Below, one piece after another: positions 14,845-21,520 of a DNA stretch of 41,085 nucleotides (its first letter is position 1; the number at the start of each line of letters is the position of its first letter). Source of the stretch: a virus; IMG/VR virus record IMGVR_UViG_3300046499_000339, positions 1-41,085 of that record. One strand, 5' to 3'. The translations under genes and the position numbers were made by a program. The notes beneath the pieces are model-generated. The model worked only from the letters and a program-made list of their open reading frames with translations, searched no databases and had not been told where the DNA came from.

Positions 14845-15915
14845 GTGCAAGCCTACCTCGACTGCCGCAAGACCAAACGCAATACCGCCAGCGCCGCCGC
14901 GTTCGAACAGGATCAGGAGCGCAACCTGGTACGCCTGCGCGACGAGCTGATCGACGGCAGCTACCGGCCCGGCCGGTCGATCTGCTTCGTCGTCACCCGA
15001 CCCAGGGCGCGCGAGGTGTGGGCGGCCGACTTCCGCGACCGGATCGTGCACCACCTGCTGTACAACCGCATCGCGCAGCGCTTCTACCGCTCGTTCATCA
15101 CCGACACCTGTGCCTGCATCCCGGGTCGCGGCACGCTGTATGCAGCGCAGCGGCTGGAAGCGAAGATCCGCAGCGCCTCCCAGAATTGGAGCCGACCGCT
15201 GTGGTACCTGAAATGCGACCTGGCCAACTTCTTTGTCGCGATCGACAAGCACGTGCTGTGGCGCCAGATCGCCGCCCGGGTAACCGAGCCATGGTGGCAG
15301 TGGCTGGCCGGCGTGATCCTGTTCCATGACCCGCGCACGGACTTCGAATTGCGCGGCGACCCACGCCTGACCGAGCGGGTGCCGCCGCACAAGCGGCTGG
15401 CCAGCCAGCCTGCGCACCGCGGGCTGGCGATCGGGAACCTGTCGAGCCAGTTTTTCGCCAATATCTACCTGGATGCGCTCGACCAGCATGCGAAGCACCA
15501 GCTGCGGGCCCGCCATTACGTGCGCTACGTCGACGACTTCATCCTGCTGCACGAGTCGCCGCAGTGGTTGAACGCTGCGCTGGCCAGTATCGATGCGTTC
15601 CTGCCGGCGACCCTGGGCGCTCGCCTGAACCCGACCAAGACGATCCTGCAGCCGGTGGCGCGCGGGGTCGACTTCGTCGGCCACGTGATCAAGCCGTGGC
15701 ACACCCGCGCCAGGCGGCGCACGGTGGGGCAGGCGATCACGCGGCTGAGCACGATGGACGGGGGCGACGTCTATGCCGCGGCCAACAGCTACTTCGGCCT
15801 GCTTCGGCAGTCGAACAGCAGTCATGTGGACTGCACGCTGCTAGCCCGGGCTGTGCTACGGCGCGGCCATGCCGTGAATGGCACTTTTACCAAAGCCTAT
15901 AGGAAGAAATCATGA
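14845..15915 (+). CDS. DGR reverse transcriptase
   Basis: A reverse transcriptase of 356 aa from the minimal in-frame GTG. Motifs: EVWAADFRDRIVHHLLYNRI (RT1-2), LKCDLANFFVAIDK with the catalytic Asp (motif A), IGNLSSQFFANIYLDAL (the DGR-specific version of the RT4 motif) and YVDD at residues 228-231 (motif C). Conserved DGR sequence already begins at FSFEELVQAYLDCRKTKRN, codons 14827 onward, upstream of any in-frame ATG; the nearest ATG (14819) is one base out of frame, and the in-frame ATGs lie at 14587 or earlier, across the template. The true start is therefore unresolved. The stop overlaps the next gene (ATGA). Confidence 0.92.
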   Translation: MQAYLDCRKTKRNTASAAAFEQDQERNLVRLRDELIDGSYRPGRSICFVVTRPRAREVWAADFRDRIVHHLLYNRIAQRFYRSFITDTCACIPGRGTLYAAQRLEAKIRSASQNWSRPLWYLKCDLANFFVAIDKHVLWRQIAARVTEPWWQWLAGVILFHDPRTDFELRGDPRLTERVPPHKRLASQPAHRGLAIGNLSSQFFANIYLDALDQHAKHQLRARHYVRYVDDFILLHESPQWLNAALASIDAFLPATLGARLNPTKTILQPVARGVDFVGHVIKPWHTRARRRTVGQAITRLSTMDGGDVYAAANSYFGLLRQSNSSHVDCTLLARAVLRRGHAVNGTFTKAYRKKS

Positions 15916-16253
15916 GCATCGAACACCGGATCCGCCCCGCCATCGAAACCGCCCTGGCCACGCTGTTCTCGGCCTGTGCCGCCGCGTCGGCCCTGTACAG
16001 CCCAATGCTGCTGCTGGCGATCATCACCAGGCGCGACGACTGGCGCTTCGAGCTGCTCGGGCCGCAGATCGAGCGCGTGCCGCCGTTGGTGCACACGCCG
16101 GTGACGCTCGCGTTCCTGCTGCTGGCTGCCGTGCTGTGCGTGAACGTGTGTGCCGGCTACCCGGAGTGGACGCGAGTCGCCAAGGGCGGCTGCGCACTCG
16201 GCGCCGTCGCCGTGGCCGGGTACTGGTTTTTCGTCGGCCCGCTGGGGCTGTAA
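15912..16253 (+). CDS. Membrane protein coupled to the DGR reverse transcriptase
   Basis: A 113-aa protein with probable membrane segments at about 10-38 (Ala/Leu-rich), 58-80 (TLAFLLLAAVLCVNVCA) and 90-112 (GAVAVAGYWFFVGPLGL). It overlaps the reverse transcriptase stop by four bases, so it is probably co-translated. No DGR component of this type is known to me; it may be unrelated superinfection-exclusion cargo. A 15-codon ORF (16256-16303) follows. Confidence 0.65.
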   Translation: MSIEHRIRPAIETALATLFSACAAASALYSPMLLLAIITRRDDWRFELLGPQIERVPPLVHTPVTLAFLLLAAVLCVNVCAGYPEWTRVAKGGCALGAVAVAGYWFFVGPLGL

Positions 16254-16311
16254 ACGTGGCCAACCCTGCCCAGCCAGTACCCGTTATTGAAGTGAAGAAT
16301 TAGGAATAGCC

Positions 16312-16599
16312 ATGCACGAAGCACAAATGCACGTCGAAAACGAACTGGTCCGCCAGCTGGTCGACCAACTGGCGAAGCTGTCGCGGCCCGCCATTCCGGT
16401 CGAGATCGACCTGTGGGACATCGGCATGGTCGCGGCCTACCTGAAGCGTAGCGTGCCGGTGGTGCGCGAGCGCATCGCCTGCCTGCCCGACTTCCCGAAG
16501 GCGATCCGGCCGCCCTCAACCAAGTCGACGAGGGGCCAGCCCCTGTATGAGGCGCGCGAGGTTATCGCGTGGGCCCGTAAGTACAAGGACAAGAACTAG
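16312..16599 (+). CDS. Excisionase-like helix-turn-helix protein
   Basis: A 95-aa protein. Residues 36-92 (WDIGMVAAYLKRSVPVVRER then FPKAIRP, then LYEAREVIAWARKY) form the MerR/AlpA-like winged HTH typical of recombination directionality factors. It is convergent with, and 15 bp from, the integrase 3' end. Both support an Xis role, though a transcription regulator is possible. Confidence 0.75.
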   Translation: MHEAQMHVENELVRQLVDQLAKLSRPAIPVEIDLWDIGMVAAYLKRSVPVVRERIACLPDFPKAIRPPSTKSTRGQPLYEAREVIAWARKYKDKN

Positions 16600-16614
16600 C
16601 TCCCGCCGCCGGCC

Positions 16615-17634
16615 TCAATCGAGCAGGTCGGCCATCTTCTCCGCTGTCTCGTTGTAGTAGATCTGCAGCTTGCGCAGGTCCTTGTGGCCGGTCATCCGCG
16701 CCAGGTCGAGCACGTTGGGGAACTTCTTCGCCAACCGGGTGACCGCCAGGTGGCGGGTGTCGTGGAACGTGGCGCCCTCGATGCCGGCCCGCTCCCGCGC
16801 CTTCCGGAACAGCGCGTCGAGCGTCGCCGCAGTCATCTGGAACAACGGCCGCCCGTCCGGTACCGGCGGCAGCAGGCCCAGCAGCTCGAGCGCGCGCTTC
16901 GACTGCGGCACATCGCGCCGTGACCCGTTCTTCGTCACCTCGGCCCGCAGGCGCGCGCTGCGGCCCACCAGGTCGGCCGCCGTCAGGGCGCAGATCTCGC
17001 CGGCGCGCATCGCGGTCTCGATCGCATACAGGAACGCCACGGCCACGCGCTGGTAGCCGGTCGCGGCCGGGTCGGACTGCCCCAGCTCGAGCCCGCATGC
17101 CAGGCACAGCCGGGCGATCTCATCGTCGCTGTAGAGCCGCTCGCGCGGCGCCGGGTCCTGCGGCCGGCGCACGTCGGTGGTCGGGCTCTTGGCGATCCAC
17201 TTCCATTCCCGCACCGCGGACGAGAACACGTGCGACAGCAGGTTCAGGTCGCGGTTGATGGACGAGCCCTTGACCTGGTCGACCTTGAGCCGGTGGTCGC
17301 GCCATTTGCCCAGCACGTCGGACGTCACGTCCATCAGCCGCATGTCCTGCAGGGCGGCGCCGTCGATCTCGGTGCGCCCGATCGCGGCCAGCCGCAGCGC
17401 CTCCTGGCGGTGGCCGCGCTTGGTGGCCGAGACCTCTTTCTCGTAGCGCCGGAAGGCATCGTCGACGGTGCGGTGGCGCTGCACGCCGGTGGCCGCGTCT
17501 TCGCGGATCTCGGTCTCGCGCCTGGCGGCCCAGCTTACTGCTTCGGCCCTGGTCGTAAACGTCTTGTTCTCGCGCACCCCAAGAACCGCGATCTGTGCAC
17601 GCCAGCCCGTCTCACGCTTCTTAATCGATGCCAT
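16615..17634 (-). CDS. int: Tyrosine recombinase integrase
   Basis: A 339-aa protein. An N-terminal arm-type DNA-binding segment (1-45), a SAM-like core-binding domain (about 60-150) and a catalytic domain with Arg210 (TAMRAGEIC), His291 and Arg294 (HDTRH), His317 (GHKD) and the tyrosine at 326 or 327 (LQIYYNE). Full length for the family. It should catalyse attP x attB recombination; the proposed attP lies 180 bp upstream of the start codon, and three 8-bp repeats lie in between. Confidence 0.95.
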   Translation of the reverse strand: MASIKKRETGWRAQIAVLGVRENKTFTTRAEAVSWAARRETEIREDAATGVQRHRTVDDAFRRYEKEVSATKRGHRQEALRLAAIGRTEIDGAALQDMRLMDVTSDVLGKWRDHRLKVDQVKGSSINRDLNLLSHVFSSAVREWKWIAKSPTTDVRRPQDPAPRERLYSDDEIARLCLACGLELGQSDPAATGYQRVAVAFLYAIETAMRAGEICALTAADLVGRSARLRAEVTKNGSRRDVPQSKRALELLGLLPPVPDGRPLFQMTAATLDALFRKARERAGIEGATFHDTRHLAVTRLAKKFPNVLDLARMTGHKDLRKLQIYYNETAEKMADLLD

Positions 17635-17658
17635 CGCAATACCCCCTGGTTATCGTAG

Positions 17659-17688
17659 TGGCGTAATTATGGCGTAAAAATGGCGTAA
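17659..17688. repeat. Three direct repeats TGGCGTAA with 11-bp period
   Basis: Copies at 17659-17666, 17670-17677 and 17681-17688, exactly 11 bp apart, so on the same face of the helix. They sit just upstream of int and 125 bp from the proposed attP core. They fit integrase arm-type or excisionase binding sites, or an operator for int. Confidence 0.6.
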
Positions 17689-17812
17689 CTGGGCGTTGAA
17701 AAAGGGGGGTTAATGCGGGTTTTTGTTGGTTTTTGGAATTGCAGAGATAGACGCTAAGTGCCTGAAATCGTAGGGAAAGTGCGGTTTTGCGCTGCTTTGC
17801 TGCTAAGGCTGC

Positions 17813-17834
17813 TGGTGCCCGGAGCCGGGATCGA
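17813..17834. other. Candidate attP core resembling a tRNA 3' end
   Basis: On the minus strand this 22-bp segment reads as the end of a tRNA gene: TCGATC of the T-loop, CCGGC T-stem, TCCGGGC acceptor strand, A73 and CCA. The acceptor strand implies a tRNA starting GCCCGGA, as in bacterial tRNA-Leu (UAA) genes. Phages that integrate into tRNA genes carry such a copy to restore the gene. The rest of the 435-bp gap (17635-18069) carries only the int-side repeats and a possible promoter. Confidence 0.7.
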
Positions 17835-17964
17835 TAACCCAGCAAAATCATGCGCTTACGGGCCTGATGTGTAAATCCTGCGTAGTTCTGCGACTGTCCG
17901 TGCTGAGCCGTTACAAGCATCGGCGCGCTATTGTCGCACACCGCCCGGCATCGCCTACCGGGAA

Positions 17965-17993
17965 TTGACAACCGTCAACTTGATATAGATCAG
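17965..17993. promoter_or_regulatory. Dyad plus FNR/ANR-like box upstream of the 46-aa gene
   Basis: TTGAC-AACC-GTCAA (17965-17978) is a perfect dyad and contains a -35-like TTGACA. It is followed at 17980-17993 by TTGAT-ATAG-ATCAG, nine of ten matches to the FNR/ANR consensus. No convincing -10 at standard spacing is seen. Confidence 0.35.
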
Positions 17994-18069
17994 TTCGGCG
18001 TAGAATTCCCGGCACCGGGGTTTGACACCACGCCGTGGCTCAGTTCTTCCGGTATCGCAGGAGGCAATC

Positions 18070-18210
18070 ATGGCAACACGCAAGATCGGCAGGAACGCAG
18101 GCAACGGGCAGTTCATCCCGGTGGCCGTGGCGCAGCGCGACAAAAAGGGCGCGGTCGTGGAAACCATCCGCACCCCGCCGCCACCGCCGCCCAAGAAAAA
18201 GCGTTCGTAA
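18070..18210 (+). CDS. Small basic proline-rich protein
   Basis: A 46-aa protein (MATRKIGRNAGNGQFIPVAV) with AGGAGG upstream. It ends in six consecutive prolines and a KKKR tail. It lies alone downstream of the dyad/FNR-like region, which suggests its own promoter and possible expression in the lysogen. Function unknown. Confidence 0.65.
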   Translation: MATRKIGRNAGNGQFIPVAVAQRDKKGAVVETIRTPPPPPPKKKRS

Positions 18211-18249
18211 CACGGCAGGCCCCGGGCGGCCCGCGCCGCCCGGCCAGCA

Positions 18250-18549
18250 TCAGGAGCGCGGCACCAGCCGCACCGACCACTCCTGCACATACGCCGGCCC
18301 GGCGTCGCCTTCCGGCCGCTGCTCGCCCTTGAACAGCATGCTATCGCCGTGCATCGTGGTCAGGCGCGCGTCGTGCAGCAGCGGGTACAGCGGCGCGCTG
18401 GCCGAGCTGTCCGCGTCGTTCAGGTTCAGCTGCCAGGACGGCCCGACCGAGGCCAGCGTCAGCTCGCCAACCCGGCCATCATCGGCGGCGATGTCCTGGG
18501 CGCTGCGGCGCCGGCCGCGCTCGCGCAGTTGTTTGGCTCGCACATGCAT
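18250..18549 (-). CDS. Hypothetical protein
   Basis: A 99-aa protein from the ATG at 18549 (MHVRAKQLRERGRRRSAQDI). After a basic N-terminus it is beta-rich (RVGELTLASVGPSWQLNLND ... MHGDSMLFKGEQR). It is divergent from the 18617 gene. The longer open frame to 18741 has shadow-like composition. I have a loose memory of similar small proteins in Burkholderiales prophages; function unknown. Confidence 0.65.
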   Translation of the reverse strand: MHVRAKQLRERGRRRSAQDIAADDGRVGELTLASVGPSWQLNLNDADSSASAPLYPLLHDARLTTMHGDSMLFKGEQRPEGDAGPAYVQEWSVRLVPRS

Positions 18550-18616
18550 AGCGCCCGAGTGTAGCACCTTTGACCTGCATCGACCGCCGCGGCCGTCTGC
18601 CCGGTAGCCTGTCGGC

Positions 18617-18826
18617 ATGCTGCCCCCTTCCCGCTCCGACCGCCCCAACCTGCGCCAGGCGCGCCTGATCGACCTGGCGCTGCAGGTCCAGCGTACCGCC
18701 GGCACGCGCGCGGCCGCCGCCATGCTGGCCGCCTGCGACACCGACTTCCGCCTGGCCGTGCGGGTGCTGGCCGAACCCTACCAGCGGCGCGGCTGCCTCA
18801 AGCGGGCTGTTGCGTGCCGTCAGTGA
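18617..18826 (+). CDS. Small hypothetical protein
   Basis: A 69-aa helical basic protein (MLPPSRSDRPNLRQARLIDL). The segment TAGTRAAAAMLAACDTDFRLAVRVL suggests a helical hairpin. Divergent from the gene at 18250-18549. Function unknown. Confidence 0.6.
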   Translation: MLPPSRSDRPNLRQARLIDLALQVQRTAGTRAAAAMLAACDTDFRLAVRVLAEPYQRRGCLKRAVACRQ

Positions 18827-18874
18827 GCGCCGGCGCCGCCGCGTCATCATGGGGTATCCAGTGAAAGGAATCCC

Positions 18875-19264
18875 ATGCGACACGTTTCCCTCTTTCTCGC
18901 CGCCGCGCTGGCCGTGTCAGCGCATGCCGACGACGAGCACCGCCCGACGCCGCCAGTCCCCAAGGTCGCACCCTGGATGACTGGTGCCGACCTGCTACGC
19001 AAGCTAAACACGCCAGTCGACAACGCCAGTGCCGAGGACTACATCAAGGGCATCCATGACGCTACCGAGCGCCGCGACTGGTGCTATCGGGCGCCCGACT
19101 TAAAGCCGATCGCCAAGCCGCGCCCGGCCGACATGCTAGCGATGGTCCGCAGCGCCCTGACCGCGTTGCCCGCCAGCCAGCTCAAGCGCAATGCCGCCGA
19201 TCTGGTCAGGCAGGTATGGGAAGACAAGTGGGTGTGCCCGACCGATGGGTGCTGCTATGAATAG
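18875..19264 (+). CDS. Rap1a/Tai-type immunity protein (periplasmic)
   Basis: A 129-aa protein with a signal peptide (MRHVSLFLAAALAVSAHA, cut expected after residue 18). The mature part (WMTGADLLRKLN, then DYIKGIHDATERRDWC, then DMLAMVRSALTALPASQLKRNAADLVRQVW) fits the Rap1a immunity family, whose members neutralise Tae4 amidases in the periplasm. Cysteines near 71 and 121-127 could form disulfides. Its last codons overlap the start of the Tae4-like gene by 8 bp, the usual order of such pairs. Confidence 0.8.
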   Translation: MRHVSLFLAAALAVSAHADDEHRPTPPVPKVAPWMTGADLLRKLNTPVDNASAEDYIKGIHDATERRDWCYRAPDLKPIAKPRPADMLAMVRSALTALPASQLKRNAADLVRQVWEDKWVCPTDGCCYE

Positions 19265-19757
19265 GCCGCCGTACGCGCTGCTGGCGGCGGGCTATCCGAA
19301 AAAGCCAAAGTACGAAGGCGATAAACGGGGCGTCGACACGGCCGCGCTGTACGCCAGCATTGGCCGCCCGGAGTACGCCAACAGCTTCGACATGCGCAAC
19401 ACCTGCGCCGTACGGGTGAGCATGGCCCTGCTGGCCGCCGGCATCCAGCCGTCACCCGGCCACATGACGGTCAAGGCCGGGCGGTTCGCCGGCAAGCGCA
19501 TCGAGCAGAGCCAGAAAATATTGTCCGCCTTCCTCAGGCGGCGACTCGGCCAGCCGGAGGTCTACAAGAACGGCTACCAGGCATGGCGCCAGATCCGGCC
19601 GCGGCGCGGGATCGTGTCGTTCTACCACGTCAACGGCGGCGACTGGGACACCCAGGGGCATATCGACCTGGTCGAGCCGGCCGACATGAACGATCTGCAG
19701 TGCGCGAGCGCGTGCTACTGGTCGTCGACCGAGGTATGGTTCTGGCCGCTCAAGTAG
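19257..19757 (+). CDS. Tae4-type peptidoglycan amidase (T6SS effector-like)
   Basis: A 166-aa protein. The catalytic Cys50 is in NSFDMRNTCAVRVSMALL, His135 and Asp137 are in the GHIDLVEP motif, and the end CASACYWSSTEVWFWPLK is the family signature of Tae4, a papain-like DL-endopeptidase delivered by type VI secretion. There is no signal peptide, as for T6SS effectors. It is paired with the matching immunity protein. No T6SS part is encoded here, and the phage has its own M15 endolysin, so this is probably cargo; a lysis role is the alternative. Confidence 0.88.
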   Translation: MNRPPYALLAAGYPKKPKYEGDKRGVDTAALYASIGRPEYANSFDMRNTCAVRVSMALLAAGIQPSPGHMTVKAGRFAGKRIEQSQKILSAFLRRRLGQPEVYKNGYQAWRQIRPRRGIVSFYHVNGGDWDTQGHIDLVEPADMNDLQCASACYWSSTEVWFWPLK

Positions 19758-19779
19758 CCAGCCAGGCAGCGATCGATTG

Positions 19780-20568
19780 CTAGAACAGCCCTACCGGATC
19801 CTCCGAACGGTCCCAACTGTAGATGATCACCTCGGATCGATCGACCGTCTTACCAGGGCCGCCGACGATATACGAGATCGGGACCGTGTCCATCTGGAAC
19901 CCGGCGAAAATCCGACGGATGTCTGGATGGTCGTTCAGGCTCACGATCGCCTTGCCCTGTATCCTGGTCAGTAACTCGGCCATCTTTTCATACTCAGCCA
20001 GACCAAAATCCACCCCATAGCCTTCGGTCTCCCAATACGGCGGGTCGAGGTAGAACAGGGTGTGGGGACGATCGTAGCGCTCGATGAGCTTGTACCAGTC
20101 CATGTTTTCGATGTACGTACCAGCCAGGCGCAAATGTGCGGCCGAGAGGTTTTCCTCGATGCGCAGCAGATTCACCGGCGGCGTGGTCGTCGCGGTCCCC
20201 CAGTTTTGCCCATCGACCTTGCCACCAAATGCCTGCTGCTGCAGATAGAAAAACCGGGCCGCGCGCTGAATGTCGGTCAGGGTATCGGGTGGCGTGATCT
20301 GGTGCCACTTGAACACTTCCCTGCTCGACAAGGCGAACTTAAAGTGACGCACGAACTCCTCGAGGTGGTTCTGAACCACCCGATAAAGTCGGACCAGCTC
20401 GCCATTGATGTCGTTGATCACCTCCACCTCGGCCGGCGGGCGCATGAAGTACAGCGCCGCGCCGCCCGCGAACACCTCGACGTAGCACTTGTGAGGCGGG
20501 AACTGCGGAATCAGATGATCAGCGAGGCGGCGCTTGCCGCCCATCCAGGGAATAATAGGTATTGCCAT
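19780..20568 (-). CDS. N6-adenine DNA methyltransferase (D12 class, Dam-like)
   Basis: A 262-aa protein. The AdoMet-binding motif is near the N-terminus (PWMGGKRRLADHL then VEVFAGGAALYF), 'INDINGELVRLYRVVQNH' follows, and the catalytic DPPY motif is in FYLDPPYWETEGYG near residue 175. This is the D12/Dam order. No restriction partner is adjacent. AAGG lies upstream of the ATG. It is convergent with the Tae4-like gene, 22 bp away, and probably protects phage DNA together with the C5 enzyme. Confidence 0.92.
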   Translation of the reverse strand: MAIPIIPWMGGKRRLADHLIPQFPPHKCYVEVFAGGAALYFMRPPAEVEVINDINGELVRLYRVVQNHLEEFVRHFKFALSSREVFKWHQITPPDTLTDIQRAARFFYLQQQAFGGKVDGQNWGTATTTPPVNLLRIEENLSAAHLRLAGTYIENMDWYKLIERYDRPHTLFYLDPPYWETEGYGVDFGLAEYEKMAELLTRIQGKAIVSLNDHPDIRRIFAGFQMDTVPISYIVGGPGKTVDRSEVIIYSWDRSEDPVGLF

Positions 20569-20661
20569 AAGTAAACCTTTTGCGAATTCATGCTAGACTT
20601 TGCCTGCCCCCCGGGGGTGGCAGAGCCCTAGCTTGGTTTACTGGCATCTCAGTGAATCGAG

Positions 20662-20695
20662 GCCGGCTTCGGTTGTTGACGCAATCGAAGCCGGC
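20662..20695. terminator. Hairpin between lysis cassette and adenine methyltransferase
   Basis: A perfect 10-bp stem (GCCGGCTTCG 20662-20671, CGAAGCCGGC 20686-20695) with a 14-nt loop, 11 bp after the Rz stop. The T-run is on the plus side only, so it would terminate the late operon weakly on its own. A second GC-rich hairpin (about 20608-20627) is in the methyltransferase leader. Confidence 0.6.
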
Positions 20696-20705
20696 GCCCT
20701 GTCTT

Positions 20706-21308
20706 TTACTGCGGCGCGTCGCCTACGCCTCCCGCGGTCCAGTCCCCCGCCCTGCCGTTAACCGCTACCTGCTGGCCGGCGTAGAACGTGCGCCATCCGA
20801 GGGCCTGCTCGCGCCAGGCGCGGCAGCTGGTGGCGTTGCCGGTTTCGTTGGCGGCGACGACGCTGGGCGGAACGGCGGCGGGTTCGCCGTCAGAATCGGC
20901 GGCGGGTCCAACAGGGTCACCTGACCAGGCGGCGTCGAGGATGCGCACGAAGCCAGCAGGCAGAGGCAAGCGGCGGTCGACATCAGCCGTAAGCACGGCG
21001 GGAATGCGGTTTTCAATCTGTTCACCTTGGACGTAGATTTTCTGGATGCGGTCGCGGTACTGGATTTCCACCTTCGTGACCACCTGCACCTCGCGCTTGA
21101 CGATGAAGGCCGTGTGCGCGGCCTGCTGCGCCACATAGTCGGCCATCGCGTCGGCGCCGCGCCGCGCTTCCTGCACCCGACCAAGGCCGTACACGGCGGC
21201 CAGCAGCGCGCCGAGCGCGGCCCACTTCACCCACCAGGGCAGCACCGCGGCCCGCGCGCTGGTGAACAGCCGGCCCAGCAGCGGTGCGGCAGCGCCGAGC
21301 GCGCTCAT
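20706..21308 (-). CDS. Inner-membrane spanin (Rz-like)
   Basis: A 200-aa protein from the ATG at 21308 (MSALGAAAPLLGRLF), which overlaps the previous stop (ATGA). One membrane segment (about 24-42: WWVKWAALGALLAAVYGLG) and a long charged helical region (about 45-105: AHTAFIVKREVQVVTKVEIQ) fit an i-spanin. The C-terminus contains Cys-Arg-Ala-Trp-Arg as in many Rz relatives. It carries an embedded Rz1 in another frame. Confidence 0.8.
   Translation of the reverse strand: MSALGAAAPLLGRLFTSARAAVLPWWVKWAALGALLAAVYGLGRVQEARRGADAMADYVAQQAAHTAFIVKREVQVVTKVEIQYRDRIQKIYVQGEQIENRIPAVLTADVDRRLPLPAGFVRILDAAWSGDPVGPAADSDGEPAAVPPSVVAANETGNATSCRAWREQALGWRTFYAGQQVAVNGRAGDWTAGGVGDAPQ
20765..21016 (-). CDS. 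Outer-membrane spanin lipoprotein (Rz1-like), embedded in Rz
   Basis: An 83-aa protein in a different frame inside Rz. The TTG at 21016 has AAGGTG at a good distance and gives MKTAFPPCLRLMSTAACLCL, a lipoprotein signal with the lipobox LASC (Cys24). The mature part is proline-rich (STPPGQVTLLDPPP then FRPASSPPTKPATPP), as is standard for Rz1. A start at the internal ATG would leave too short a signal. Confidence 0.75.
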   Translation of the reverse strand: MKTAFPPCLRLMSTAACLCLLASCASSTPPGQVTLLDPPPILTANPPPFRPASSPPTKPATPPAAAPGASRPSDGARSTPASR

Positions 21309-21520
21309 CCGAGTACGATCTCGACGCCGAGCAGCCACAGGCCGACCAGGCTCATCACACCGCCGACGTTGGGCCACAGGAGGCCCAGCAGCCAGCCGAG
21401 CAGCAGCAGCGGCACGGCGATCCAGAAGGTCAGCAGTACGCGCAGGGCGCGGCGCCCGAGGCGCCACCAGGCGCGTTTGTCTGCGGGCAGCAGCTCGAGC
21501 AGTTCCTTGAACTTGTTCAT
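21305..21520 (-). CDS. Small membrane protein of the lysis cassette
   Basis: A 71-aa protein with a basic N-terminus (MNKFKELLELLPADKRAWWR) and two membrane segments (about 27-47 and 52-70). It sits between endolysin and Rz with ATGA overlaps on both sides. It could be a holin, antiholin or pinholin-type protein. Confidence 0.7.
   Translation of the reverse strand: MNKFKELLELLPADKRAWWRLGRRALRVLLTFWIAVPLLLLGWLLGLLWPNVGGVMSLVGLWLLGVEIVLG

Noticed and set aside
16261-16269. CAACCCTGC as another origin repeat
   Set aside because: A single 9-bp match far from the cluster; probably chance.
17813-17834. A tRNA gene
   Set aside because: Only the T-arm/acceptor end is present; no anticodon arm or D-arm upstream, so it is read as attP.
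18550-18741. N-terminal extension of the 99-aa minus-strand gene
   Set aside because: Composition is shadow-like and overlaps the divergent 69-aa gene; the ATG at 18549 is sufficient.
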